This document shows, piece after piece, positions 17,318-26,097 of a stretch of DNA of 64,000 bases. The first letter of the stretch is position 1. Every line of letters begins with the position of its first letter. Where the stretch lies: the NCBI GenBank assembly GCA_963774945.1, contig CAVZHA010000010.1, positions 62,001 through 126,000 on the forward strand. Reading direction: 5' to 3'. Source of the DNA: Trebonia sp963774945 (GTDB lineage: Bacteria > Actinomycetota > Actinomycetes > Streptosporangiales > Streptosporangiaceae). Below the pieces are notes generated by a model. That model was not told the origin of the DNA and searched no databases. It worked only from the letters and a program-made list of their open reading frames with translations. The position numbers were made by a program, and so were the translations under genes.

Positions 17318-17335
17318 GAGAGCAGCCTCCAGCAC

Positions 17336-17391
17336 TGGACGAATTAGTACAGTCCTGAGGCTAGCAGTAAGTGGACGATTTAGTACAGAGT
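17336..17391. promoter_or_regulatory. Two direct-repeat operator copies before the MFS gene
   Basis: TGGACGAATTAGTACAGTCC (17336-17355) and TGGACGATTTAGTACAGAG (from 17372), 36 bp apart. A third copy lies before the tetR gene at 18011-18030. They are probably bound by the TetR protein. Confidence 0.68.
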
Positions 17392-17993
17392 CAGTTCAGG
17401 TATGCCCGTACCTGCCCGAGTCCGGCCTCCACCGCGGTGCGCAGCGACGCCATGTCCTTGCGGGCCTGGCTGAGCACCATCCCGCCCTCGATGCCGGCCA
17501 GCAGCCCGGCGGCCAGCACGGCGGGGACGGCGTCCGCGCGCAGTTCCCCACGCTGGCGCATCCGCTCCAGCGCGTCCGCCAGCAGCTGCTCCCAGGCGTC
17601 GAACCCGGCGGCGGCCTGCAATCGCGCAGCCTCGTTGCGGTTGGCGATCTCCGTTGCCAGCGTCCCGATCGGGCAGCCCGGCATGCCCGCCTGCTCGAAA
17701 CCGGCCGCAAAGCCGGCCAGGGCCTGCTCCAGCCCGGCCAGCGACGACACGCCGCCGAGGGCCTGGGTCAGCCCGGCAACCACCTGCGCGCAACGGAACC
17801 CGACCGCCGCCGCCGCCAGCTCGTCGCGGCCGCTGAAGTAGTGGTAGAACTGGCCCTTGCCCGCCCCCGCGGCGGCCAGCACCTCATCTACGGTTGTCGC
17901 CGCGATCCCGTGTTCCGCGAACAGCTCCGCGGCCCGCTCCACGATCCGCTCGCGGCTGGCGCGCCCGCGCCTGGTCATCGGCTCACCCGGCAT
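17391..17993 (-). CDS. TetR-family repressor (autoregulated)
   Basis: 200 residues. HTH: TTVDEVLAAAGAGKGQFYHYFSGRDEL; C-terminal domain of the TetR_C type with GCPIGTLATEIA. A start at 17978 (MTRRGR) is also possible. Operator copies before both its own gene and the MFS gene imply autoregulation and repression of the efflux pump. Confidence 0.9.
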   Translation of the reverse strand: MPGEPMTRRGRASRERIVERAAELFAEHGIAATTVDEVLAAAGAGKGQFYHYFSGRDELAAAAVGFRCAQVVAGLTQALGGVSSLAGLEQALAGFAAGFEQAGMPGCPIGTLATEIANRNEAARLQAAAGFDAWEQLLADALERMRQRGELRADAVPAVLAAGLLAGIEGGMVLSQARKDMASLRTAVEAGLGQVRAYLN

Positions 17994-18010
17994 GCGCCCA
18001 TGCTAGCCCC

Positions 18011-18030
18011 GGACTGTACCAGGCCGTCCA
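18011..18030. promoter_or_regulatory. Third copy of the TetR operator, before tetR
   Basis: GGACTGTACCAGGCCGTCCA; in the opposite orientation it matches 17336-17355 at GGACTGTAC and CGTCCA. It lies 18 nt upstream of the tetR start. Confidence 0.62.
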
Positions 18031-18051
18031 GTGCGTCACGTTCCGCTACGA

Positions 18052-18190
18052 GCTGAGTACCTGCGGCTAGCGCCCGGCCTGCTCGCCGCCCAGCATGACG
18101 AGCTCACCCGCATGGACGCCGGCAGCGAGACCGGCGAGGCGACCCGCCGCCGCACACAGCACCAGCTGGACCATGGAGGAAGCCGGCCTC
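18052..18190 (+). pseudogene. Possible remnant of a CPA1-type antiporter C-terminus
   Basis: The plus frame reads YLRLAPGLLAAQHDELTRM then TRRRTQHQLD, with codon use like real genes. It resembles the cytoplasmic tail of actinobacterial NhaP-type Na+/H+ antiporters (LxLxxAERxELxRL...RRxQxELD). No start and no membrane part. Tentative. Confidence 0.3.
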
Positions 18191-18384
18191 ACCGACGCAT
18201 TACACCGAACCGGCGCAGGCAGGGCTCATCACGCAGCGCGACCAGTCCGGGACCGCTGCCATTCCCGCCAGCTGGTCGCAAGCACGCGGGCGCCGCTGCC
18301 CAGCCGGGTACCAGCCGCAAGGGGCTCAGGTGCCCGCCGGCCGGACGGTCGCACCCGCGCTGCGCTGCCGCCTTGGCCCGTCCG

Positions 18385-19377
18385 TCAGTCGCAGGCGGTC
18401 GGCAGGCCGAACCTGCCGAAGAGGCCCGGACTGGGGAAGCCGGTGATGGTGGCGATGCTGTCGCCGACGGTGGTGAAGACCATGATGCCGTAGCCCTGGC
18501 AGCGGGCGGACGTGCCGGGCAGGTAGGCGGCCAGCGCGGGGTGGCCGTTGGCGCGGGCGGGGACCAGGCGGATCGAATCGAGGCGGCCGCCGGCCGGGAC
18601 GGTGGCGAAGAAGCGGGTGACCTCGGCGCGGCCGGTGATCCTCTCGAGCTCGGGCGGCATGGACAAGATCACGTCCTCGCGCAGCAGCGCGGCCAGGGCG
18701 GCGATGTCGCAGCGCTGCCAGGCGTCGGTGAACCGGTCCAGGACCTGCCGCTGGCGGTCATCCAGTGACAGGCGGGAGCCGTTCGGCGCGCCGGGTTCGG
18801 TGGCGGGCAGGGCGGCGCGGGCGCGCTGCAGCGCGCTGTTGACCGCCGGGACGCTCATTTCCAGCAGGGCCGCCACCTCGGCGGCGTTCCAGGCCAGCAC
18901 GTCGCGCAGGATCAGCGCGGCGCGCTGCCTGGCGGGCAGCCGCTGCAGCGCGGTGATGAAGGCCAGCGAGACGCTCTCGCGCTGCTCGGCGATCGCCGCC
19001 GGGTCGCCGCCGGCACCGCTGAGCTGCTCCAGCAGGCGGTCGGGGTAGGGCTGCAGGTGACCGACCTCGCCCGCGGGGACGGGCCGCCGGCCCTTGGCGC
19101 GGATGATCTTCAGGCTGCTGGTCGTGGTGATCCGGTAAAGCCAGTGCAGCAGCGGCGCCGTGCCCTCATAGGCGCCCAGCGCCCGCCAGGCGCTGAGCAG
19201 GACGTCCTGCACGGCGTCGTCGGCGTCGTCCAGGGAGCCCAGCATCCGGTAGGCGTGCAGGCGCAGGGCGGGCAGGTACGGGCTGACCAGGGCCCGGAAC
19301 GCCTCGCCGTCGCCGCCGCGGGCGGCGGCGAGCAGGTCCTCGGCCGTCAGCCTGCCGTGCGCCTGGGCTGCACTCAC
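18385..19377 (-). CDS. SigG-like sigma factor with SnoaL C-terminal domain
   Basis: 330 residues from the GTG at 19377. Region 2: YRMLGSLDDADDAVQDVLLSAWRALG; region 4: LPARQRAALILRDVLAWNAAEVAALL; then a SnoaL-like domain (about 205-330) with DAWQRCDIAALAALLREDV and ending LFGRFGLP. This matches SigG-type (ECF56-like) factors, whose C-terminal domain replaces a separate anti-sigma factor. TACCCT 6 nt before the GTG suggests a leaderless transcript. It diverges from a VOC gene. Confidence 0.88.
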   Translation of the reverse strand: MSAAQAHGRLTAEDLLAAARGGDGEAFRALVSPYLPALRLHAYRMLGSLDDADDAVQDVLLSAWRALGAYEGTAPLLHWLYRITTTSSLKIIRAKGRRPVPAGEVGHLQPYPDRLLEQLSGAGGDPAAIAEQRESVSLAFITALQRLPARQRAALILRDVLAWNAAEVAALLEMSVPAVNSALQRARAALPATEPGAPNGSRLSLDDRQRQVLDRFTDAWQRCDIAALAALLREDVILSMPPELERITGRAEVTRFFATVPAGGRLDSIRLVPARANGHPALAAYLPGTSARCQGYGIMVFTTVGDSIATITGFPSPGLFGRFGLPTACD

Positions 19378-19489
19378 CCGCCCAGGGTAGCGCCCGGTCA
19401 CGGCGGGCCGATGAATTCCGGCCCCGGCCGGGATCAGACAGGGCGGCCGGGGCGATCCGGCCTCGCCAGCGTCAACGGAAGGAAAGAAC

Positions 19490-19852
19490 GTGCCAGGACA
19501 GTTCATGTGGTTCGACCTGAGCGCCGCCGATACGGGCCAGGCGGGCGAGTTTTACCGCGCCCTGTTCGGCTGGGCGCTCGCCCCGGCCGACGGCGGCGGG
19601 CCCTACCGGGCCTGGATCACCGACGGGCAGCAGCCCTGGGCGGGCATCGTGCAGGCCGGCCCGGGCTCCCCAGGAGACTGGCTGCCCTACGTGGTAGTGG
19701 AGGACCTGGACGAGACGGCCAAGAAGGCGGTGTCCCTGGGCGCCACCGTCATCACCGGGCCGGCCGACGGGCCGGCCGGCTCGTCGGTGACCATCGCCGA
19801 CCCGGGCGGGGCGCAGCTGGCGCTGTTCAAGCCGCACGCCTTCCCGAGCTGA
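19490..19852 (+). CDS. VOC (glyoxalase/bleomycin resistance) protein
   Basis: 120 residues. FMWFDLSAADTGQAGEFYRALFGW, then LPYVVVEDLDETAKKAVSLGATVITGP and ADPGGAQLALFKP give the two beta-alpha-beta-beta-beta units of VOC enzymes. GTG start with AAGGAAAG upstream. Divergent from the SigG-like gene, a common pairing, so it may be a target of it. Ligand unknown. Confidence 0.88.
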   Translation: MPGQFMWFDLSAADTGQAGEFYRALFGWALAPADGGGPYRAWITDGQQPWAGIVQAGPGSPGDWLPYVVVEDLDETAKKAVSLGATVITGPADGPAGSSVTIADPGGAQLALFKPHAFPS

Positions 19853-20044
19853 CACCCGCCCGGGGCCGAGGTCCCCGCCTGCGTGACCCCGGCCCCGCCC
19901 AGCCACGGCCACCGCCGGGAACGTGCCGATCCCGCGGCCAGGATGCCCGCCGCGGAGCCGACCCGTTTAGCTCCGCATCCCGGCATGCCGCCGCGGGCGG
20001 ACCCGCCAGCAGGCAAGATCGAGGGAACGCAGAAAGGAACCGGC

Positions 20045-20401
20045 ATGGCCTACGACGAGGACCTGGCGGCGCGGGTCAGGGAAGTGCTCCCGCGCGGCGA
20101 CGCGGTGACCGAGCGGCAGATGTTCGGCGGCCTGGCATTCATGCTCGGCGGCCACATGTTCTGCGGGGTCGTCAAGGACACGCTCATGATCCGTCTCGGG
20201 CCCGACGCCGCCGCAAACGCCCTGGACCAGCCGCACGTGCGCCCGATGGACTTCACCGGGCGGCCGATGAAAGGCATGGTCTTCGTCGAGCCCGCCGGAC
20301 TGCACGGCACGGCCTTGCGGGACTGGGTGCACGCCGCCGCCGGCCACGCCCGGGCACTGCCGCCCAAGCCTGCGGCCCCGCCCGCCCGCAGGCGCCGGTG
20401 A
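20045..20401 (+). CDS. TfoX N-terminal domain protein
   Basis: 118 residues. RQMFGGLAFMLGGHMFCGVV, then LMIRLGPDAA and RPMDFTGRPMKGMVFV give the TfoX/Sxy N-domain. In actinobacteria such solo domains are of unknown role; involvement in competence should not be assumed. AAAGGA precedes the ATG. Confidence 0.88.
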   Translation: MAYDEDLAARVREVLPRGDAVTERQMFGGLAFMLGGHMFCGVVKDTLMIRLGPDAAANALDQPHVRPMDFTGRPMKGMVFVEPAGLHGTALRDWVHAAAGHARALPPKPAAPPARRRR

Positions 20402-20463
20402 CACCGCGGAAACGCGTCCCACTGCGGTCCCGGACCCAGACCGGTTAGAGCGTTGGCTGGCCG

Positions 20464-20770
20464 TTAGCGCCCCCTGGTCCAGCGCCCGCCGGAAGTCCTC
20501 CACCGAGGGCGCCGCGCGGGCCGCCCGGCCGCGTCCCGGTAGAGGCGGCAGGACAGGCCCGGTACCTGGCCCGGCGCGGCGAACGGGCCCAGGCCATTGA
20601 TCAGCAGCGTCGGCGAGCCCGGCCATCCCCGTCTCCGCCGCATCCCGCTCATCGGCGACCTGGCGGCGGCGGACCAACGCATCCGGGTGGCCGGCCAGGG
20701 CGGCTGCCAGCCGCTCCTCGAACGCGGCAGCGTTCGGCCAGCCCGGGACGGTCAGCACGGTCAACTCCAT
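20464..20770 (-). pseudogene. Thioredoxin-like protein with two compensating frameshifts
   Basis: The ATG at 20770 follows GAGGAG. The first frame gives MELTVLTVPGWPNAAAFEER to about GMAG. The conserved continuation SPTLLINGLGPFAAPGQVPG with CRLYRD is in a second frame, and PSVEDFRRALDQ returns to the first. The intact family is a ~100-residue thioredoxin-like protein common in actinobacteria. Two shifts that restore the frame suggest either decay or paired base-call errors. Confidence 0.65.
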
Positions 20771-20847
20771 GAAGCAGCTCCTCAGGCAGGCTACGACCCA
20801 GGCTAAACCGTCCACCTGGCTTGGAAGGTGAAGGGACGTTGCGGCAG

Positions 20848-20913
20848 TCAGGCCTGCTTGCCCAGGTCGCGGAGGGCGTCCTCACGGCGGAAGGCCGGGC
20901 AGGCGTCGGTCAC
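20848..20913 (-). other. 21-codon frame with protein-like end
   Basis: GTG start, reading VTDACPAFRREDALRDLGKQA then TGA with normal codon bias. It could be the tail of a lost gene. No family recognised. Confidence 0.2.
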
Positions 20914-20945
20914 GGCTCCGATGACGGCTCAGCGGCCAGTTACCG

Positions 20946-21535
20946 GATGAGCGGGTCCTGGCCGCTCAGCGGATCGTCGCGGCGGCGGAGCTGATGTTCG
21001 AGAACAGGGTAGCGGAGACCACGCTTGAGGACATCCGGCCGGCGGCCGGGTGAGCGGCTCGCAGGTGTACCACCACTTCGAGGACAAGCAGGCGCTGGTC
21101 CGCGCGGTGATCGAGTACCAGGCTGATGCCGTGCTGGACATCCAGGGCGCGAACCTGGACCGGCTGGACACTATGGACGGCCTGCGCGCCTGGCGTGACT
21201 TCCTGGTCGAGCGCCAGCACCAGCGCCGGCGCGGATGCCGGGGCGGCTGCCCCATCGGCGCCCTGGGCGCCGAGGTGGCCGAGACCGACGCCGCGGCCGC
21301 CTCGCGGCGGCCGGGGACTGCGCGGCTGGGAAGGCCGGATCCGCGACGGGTTCGGGTCATGCACGCGCGCGGCGGCCTTCCCGCGCAGACCTACCCCGAG
21401 GACCTCGCGCTAGCAACGCTCGCCGTCCTGCAAGGCGGCCTCCTGCTGACCCAGCTCCAGCGCGACACCAGGCCACTGGAAGTCGCGCTCGACGCCATGC
21501 TGGACCGCGTCCAGTCCCCCGGCGAAGCCGCATAG
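20946..21535 (+). pseudogene. TetR-family regulator broken by frameshifts
   Basis: The N-terminal helices (DERVLAAQRIVAAAELMFEN, TTLEDIRPAAG) are one base out of frame with VSGSQVYHHFEDKQALVRAV. In the C-terminal half GLRGWEGRIRDGFG is in another frame between ETDAAAAS and VMHARGGLP. The intact pattern, including GGCPIGALG and LAVLQGGLLLTQ, is closely related to the TetR at 26098. At least three single-base shifts. Confidence 0.7.
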
Positions 21536-21699
21536 CCGCGAACGAGCCCCGTCAGCGGATCATGCCCCGGCAAAACGCTGCGAGTCGGGACGGTAAGCGG
21601 CAGAGCCTGCGGGCGGCCAGGGTCGGCGCGGGACCGGACGCGGACCTTGCCGGGTACCCGGGCGGGGTGCTCAAACGCTGACACGGAAGGGTGCGCCGG

Positions 21700-21828
21700 G
21701 TGCCTGCTGCCTGGCTGACCGTGCTGTCGCGGGCCGGGCTGGCCGTCGCGTTCGCCAGCGCCGCCGGGATCGCCTGGGACATCTACGGCCGCCGCCACCG
21801 CCAGCGCATACCGGCCAAGGCTGCGTAG
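21700..21828 (+). pseudogene. Truncated N-terminus of a DUF4396-like membrane protein
   Basis: 42 residues: WLTVLSRAGLAVAFASAAG, then IAWDIYGRRHRQRIP and an early TAG. The helix followed by WDIYGR..RQ resembles the start of DUF4396 membrane proteins, which normally continue for 100 or more residues. GGAAGG lies about 9 nt before the GTG. It may survive as a one-helix peptide. Confidence 0.4.
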
Positions 21829-21836
21829 CATTGTTG

Positions 21837-22477
21837 TCACATGCCGAATCGCGCGTGCCGCACGGCTTCGACCATAGCGGCAGGACCGGTCATCTCGACA
21901 TGGGCCGCGTCCTGTCGGCCGAAGAGGTAGAGCAGCAGCTCGCCCGGGGGCCCGGCGACGCGCGCGGCGGGTTCTCCCCGCCGTGCCCGGATGGTCTTGC
22001 CGCTTCCAGCCCACTGGAGCTCAAGGCCTGCGCCGCGCAGTCGCCGCGCGAGGAACCAGGACTGGCGGCTGATGTTGCGCCAGAGGGCCTCGTCCATGGC
22101 ACGCTCGTTTGCCCGGGGACCTAGGCTGTTGGCTCTGCGTACGTCCTCGTGGTGGACGAAGAACTCGTTGAGGCTCGGCAGCCGCCGCACCCATCCGGTA
22201 CGGAAGAAGCCTGGCGGCGGTCCCGACCGGAGCGTCGCGACGAGCCATGGGAAGTCCCGCAGCGCGAGCGCTGCTTGCCGCCGTGCGGCCAGGCGGCTCC
22301 ACGCGCCGGGCACGACAAGCCCGGGCCGGCGAGCGGGTCGCGCTCGCGAAGGACGAGGTGCGCGGCGACATCGCGGGTTGTCCACGGTGGGAGGAGGGTC
22401 GGTGCATCGGGACCGAGTTCGGCGAGCAGGTTGGCCAGCTGCGCCCGCTCGACCGCGTCGAAGAACGGGCCGGCCAT
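21837..22477 (-). pseudogene. TIGR03085-type metal-binding protein with one frameshift
   Basis: The ATG at 22477 opens MAGPFFDAVERAQLANLLAE, TRDVAAHLVLRERDPLAGPG, then one base is off near 22318. The other frame continues VVPGAWSRLAARRQAALA and NEFFVHHEDVRRAN to HARFGM. This is the DinB-like four-helix, mycothiol-dependent maleylpyruvate isomerase-related family, with metal ligands His in AAHLV and HHEDVRRA. Repairing one base would give about 213 residues. Confidence 0.7.
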
Positions 22478-22953
22478 ATCGCCAGAGTACCGAGCCGACG
22501 GCGGACTTCGAGGCTCCTGGGCGAGAGCCGTATCAGGCGAAGGTGACCTCGCATTCGGGAGGCTCCCCGCTTCCATCACCCGGGCAGGAAGGTCACCGGC
22601 GCCCGTGCAGCCTTTGAAGGCAGCACCGAGGAGCCTCGGCTCTTGATGCGGCAGGCCGTTTGCTGGATGGCTCTTAGCCAGTGGGGATTCGTCACGGCGG
22701 GCGGCAACCTCAGCTGCTGGAGGGGACGCCGACGCACAGCCTCGGGGGGTTGTCCTTGGACGCGGGAGGCCGGCAATGCGCCTCATGCGCACCCTTCGGT
22801 AGCGCTGCCCGTGCAGGGTCGCAGCAGGGCGAGTCCACGGCGCATCGCGGGGCGCCCGGAAGGTTGCTGGTAGACGGGGTTCGCGGTTGCGCGCCGCTGG
22901 GCAGGTCGCGAGCGGGCCAACACGAGCGGCCGACTTTTTGGCATCCTTCAGGC
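22478..22953. other. Gap with no recognisable gene
   Basis: About 475 bp between TIGR03085 and nhaA-dsbA. Open frames on both strands read as low-complexity Arg/Pro shadow sequence. Nothing supported. Confidence 0.5.
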
Positions 22954-24861
22954 TCACCTGGTGTCTTCGGCGGGGGCGGTGGCGGCGGCTTTGGCGGCCA
23001 GGACGGCGTCGCTGAGCGCGGTGATGTCGTAGCTGCCGTAGTGGCGGCGGCCGTTGATGAAGAAGGTCGGGGTGCCGGTGACGTCGCTGAGGTCGGCGGT
23101 GTCGACGTCCTCGGCGATCCGCGCGGCGCCTGCGCGCTTGCGGAGCCGCTCGGCGAATCGCTCGCCGTCAAGCCCGAGGTCGCCGGCGTAACGGGTTAGG
23201 TCGCGCGGCTGGAGGGCGTCCTGGTGCTGCAGGAGCAGGTCGTGCATCCCCCAGAACGCGCCCTGGTCCTCGGCGGCCTCGGCGGCCTCGGCGGCGAGCT
23301 GGGCGTGCGGGTGGACGTCGTTGAGCGGGAGGTGGCGCCACACGTACCGGACGTCGCCGTGGCCGGCGAGCAGTTCGCGGAGGGCGGGCTCGGCCTGGCC
23401 GCAGTAGGGGCACTCGAAGTCGCCGTACTCCACGATGGTGACGGGCGCCCGGGCGGGGCCGCGGATGCGGTCGCGGGCCGGGTCGACCGGGGCGCCGAGG
23501 TCGGTGATTACCTCCGCGCCGCCGAGCAGGGCGCGGACCTGCAGCCGGGCCGGCAGGAGGCTGGCGGCGCGGAAGATCAGCCAGGTGAGCGCCGGCGCGG
23601 CGAGCACGGTGGACAGGACGCCGAGCTTGGCTTCTTGCAGCTGGGCGCCGGTGAAGGCGAGGGTCGCGATCAGGATGGACACCGCGAAGCCGATTCCTGC
23701 GATCGTGCCCACGCCGGCGACGGTCACCCAGCCCACCGGCGGCCCGAGCCGTCCCCGGCTCAGGCGGGTGAGCAGCCACGACGCGCCGGTGATGCCGAGG
23801 GGCTTGCCCGCGACGTAGCCGATGAGGATGCCCAGGGTGATGGGGGAGGTGTAGGCGCGGGCGAGGAAGGCGCCGCCGAGGGGGATGCCCGCGTTGGCGA
23901 GCGCGAACAGCGGGACGATGAGGTAGCTGGTCCAGGGATGGTACAGCTGCTGGAGCCGCTCGTTCGGGGACAGCGCCGTGGCGAGCCCGGCGCGCGCCGA
24001 CTGCGCCAGATCGGGGGTCGGCTGCTCGCGGAAGCTGCGGAACAGGTCGCTGGCGCGTTCCAGGTCGGCCCGGGACGCCGGGTAGGCGACGGTCAGCAGC
24101 CCCATCACCAGGCCGACGACGACTGGGTCGACGCCGGACTTCAGGACCGCGACCCACGCCGCGATCCCCGCTGCCGCGTAGACAGCCCCGGACCGGATCC
24201 CGGCCCGGCGCAGGAGCAGGATCACGGCGAAGATCCCGGCCGCCACGCCCAGCGGGACTAGGACGACGGCGGTGCTGTAGGCGGCGCCGATCACTACCAG
24301 CGAGACCAGGTCATCGACGACCGCGACCGACAGCAGGAACGCGCGCACCCGGTCGGGGAACCGGGGCCCGGTCAGCGCCAGCGTCCCGAGCGCGAACGCC
24401 GAGTCCGTCGACATGGCCGCGCCCCAGCCGTGAGCGGCCGGGCCGCCGGCGTTGACGGCCAGGTAGATGCCGACGGGGACGACCAGGCCACCCAGGCCGG
24501 CCGCGACGGGCAGCGCCAGCCGGGCCCGCTCGCGCAGTTCGCCCATGTCGAACTCGCGGCGGGCCTCCAGGCCGAAGACGAAGAAGAAGAACGTCATCAG
24601 CCCGCTGTTAACCCATTCGCGCAGATCCAGCGACACCCCGGTATTGACGAGCCGGACCGACAGCCGGGCGCCCCAGACCGTCTCATACGACGACGCGCTG
24701 ATGTTCACCCAGACCAGCGCGGCCACCGCCATGCCCAGCAGCACCGCCGCGCTGCCGGTCTCCGTGCGCAGGAACACCCGCAGCGGCGTCTGCAGATTCC
24801 GCGCCCACGCCGTCCGCCCGGAAAACGGGTGCACCGCCGCCGGCGGCCCCTCCTCAGACAC
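22954..24861 (-). CDS. nhaA: NhaA Na+/H+ antiporter fused to a DsbA-like thioredoxin domain
   Basis: 635 residues from the GTG at 24861, with GGGAGGA 6-7 nt upstream. Residues about 25-430 are NhaA: FFFFVFGLEARREFDMGEL, AMSTDSAFALGTLAL, and the paired Asp of VAVVDDLVSLVVI, which bind Na+/Li+ and protons. Residues about 455-635 are a DsbA-like domain with CPYC near 481-484, cis-Pro in TGTPTFFING. The fusion is known in actinobacteria. It suggests a membrane protein with a thiol oxidoreductase tail, side uncertain. Its 3' 103 bp is repeated at 6506. Confidence 0.93.
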   Translation of the reverse strand: MSEEGPPAAVHPFSGRTAWARNLQTPLRVFLRTETGSAAVLLGMAVAALVWVNISASSYETVWGARLSVRLVNTGVSLDLREWVNSGLMTFFFFVFGLEARREFDMGELRERARLALPVAAGLGGLVVPVGIYLAVNAGGPAAHGWGAAMSTDSAFALGTLALTGPRFPDRVRAFLLSVAVVDDLVSLVVIGAAYSTAVVLVPLGVAAGIFAVILLLRRAGIRSGAVYAAAGIAAWVAVLKSGVDPVVVGLVMGLLTVAYPASRADLERASDLFRSFREQPTPDLAQSARAGLATALSPNERLQQLYHPWTSYLIVPLFALANAGIPLGGAFLARAYTSPITLGILIGYVAGKPLGITGASWLLTRLSRGRLGPPVGWVTVAGVGTIAGIGFAVSILIATLAFTGAQLQEAKLGVLSTVLAAPALTWLIFRAASLLPARLQVRALLGGAEVITDLGAPVDPARDRIRGPARAPVTIVEYGDFECPYCGQAEPALRELLAGHGDVRYVWRHLPLNDVHPHAQLAAEAAEAAEDQGAFWGMHDLLLQHQDALQPRDLTRYAGDLGLDGERFAERLRKRAGAARIAEDVDTADLSDVTGTPTFFINGRRHYGSYDITALSDAVLAAKAAATAPAEDTR

Positions 24862-25158
24862 GGCATTCCTCCCCCGCGGAGGCCGCACCAGCCCGCACAG
24901 CGCAGGCCAGCAGCTACCGACCGGACGCGCGGCTAGCTGTCCCACCTCCGGAAAGGCCATGCTAACGGCAGCGCCCGCCCGCCGCGTCGGCGCCGTGCTG
25001 TCGGCCGCCCGACAAGGCCGCGGGCACCCCAGCGAGCCGGTGGAGCGTGGGGTGCGGCGGTTAAGGGGCGATGGCGCTGGAGGAGCACGGCGCCGGCCGT
25101 GGCTGCGGTGCCGGCGCTAGGCGACTGCGGCGAGCAGCGCGTACTGTGCGGTAGTGGC
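24862..25158. other. Intergenic, nothing recognised
   Basis: About 300 bp upstream of nhaA-dsbA and downstream of the NmrA-like gene. No clear hairpin or coding frame. Confidence 0.4.
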
Positions 25159-26001
25159 TCAGGAAAACGCGGTGGCGTAGTCGGCGGCGAACTGCCCGAA
25201 AGAGCGGCCCGGCCGGCCGAGGACGGCCGACAGGTCGTCGGTGACCCACTCGGCGTCGCCGTCAGCCGTCAGGCTGAACGCCTGGGCGTTCATCTCGGCG
25301 ACCGGCGCCGGGACGCCGGCCCTGATCATCGCGTCCCGGTTCTCGTCGAAGCTGAGCTCGGTGTAGGTGACTGCCCGGCCCAGCAGCCCGGACAGGACCG
25401 CCGCGACGTCGTAGTTGGAGATCAGCTCCGGGCCGGTGAGCCAGTAGGTCTTCCCGGCGTGGGAGGCGGGCGCGGCGGCGATCTCGGCGGCCACCGCGCC
25501 GACGTCGCGGGCGTCGACCATGCCGGCCCGTCCCTTGCCCGCCGAGGAGCCGAAACCGCTCGTCCTGGCGATCGCGGGCGCCAGCGCCAGGACGTTCTGC
25601 ATGTAGGCGTTGGAGCGCAGCAGCGTGTGGGCAAGTCCGGAGGCGGCCAGTCCGGCCTCGATCTCGGCTTGGCCGCGCCGCCGGGCGATGGGGGAGTCGG
25701 CCGACGCCTTGCTGCTGGCCTTGACGACGTGCCCGACGCCGGCCCGGGCGGCGCTCGCGACGACGTTCAGCTCCTGCGCGGGGACGGCCGGGCTGACCAG
25801 GACGACCGCAGTGACGCCGGCCATCGCCTCGTCGATGCTCGCCGGGACGTCCAGGTCGCCGACGGCGACCTCGGCGCCCGCGTGGGCCAGTGGCTCCACC
25901 TTCTCCGGGTCGCGTGCCAGCACGCGGACGGGCACCCCCCGCAGGATCAGCGAGCGCACGGCTTCGGCGCCGACCTTCCCGGCCGTCGTTACGAGGATCA
26001 T
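25159..26001 (-). CDS. NmrA-like NAD(P)-binding oxidoreductase
   Basis: 280 residues. MILVTTAGKVGAEAVRSLIL gives the glycine-rich NAD(P) site (TTAGKVG). VVLVSPAVP and KASSKAS follow, and the C-terminus has WVTDDLSAVLGRPGRSFGQF. It belongs to the NmrA/QOR2 atypical SDR group, which lacks the catalytic Tyr-Lys and often senses the NADP redox state. GGGAGGAAA lies upstream of the ATG. It diverges from a TetR gene with two operators between. Confidence 0.9.
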   Translation of the reverse strand: MILVTTAGKVGAEAVRSLILRGVPVRVLARDPEKVEPLAHAGAEVAVGDLDVPASIDEAMAGVTAVVLVSPAVPAQELNVVASAARAGVGHVVKASSKASADSPIARRRGQAEIEAGLAASGLAHTLLRSNAYMQNVLALAPAIARTSGFGSSAGKGRAGMVDARDVGAVAAEIAAAPASHAGKTYWLTGPELISNYDVAAVLSGLLGRAVTYTELSFDENRDAMIRAGVPAPVAEMNAQAFSLTADGDAEWVTDDLSAVLGRPGRSFGQFAADYATAFS

Positions 26002-26026
26002 GAACTGGTTTCCTCCCGCTAGTGAA

Positions 26027-26075
26027 TGGGTTACGTAGCCCACTCTGCCCGACCAGGACTGGGCTGTCAAACCCA
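26027..26075. promoter_or_regulatory. Two tandem TetR operators
   Basis: TGGGTTACGTAGCCCA (26027-26042) and TGGGCTGTCAAACCCA (26060-26075) share TGGGYT-4 nt-ARCCCA. Their centres are 33 bp apart (about three helical turns), between the divergent NmrA-like and TetR genes. Confidence 0.72.
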
Positions 26076-26097
26076 GAATGTTGATATCATCAGGAAC

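Noticed and set aside
22961..23054. Reading the 6.5/22.9 kb repeat as an insertion sequence
   Set aside because: It is the 3' coding end of nhaA-dsbA, without inverted repeats or a transposase.
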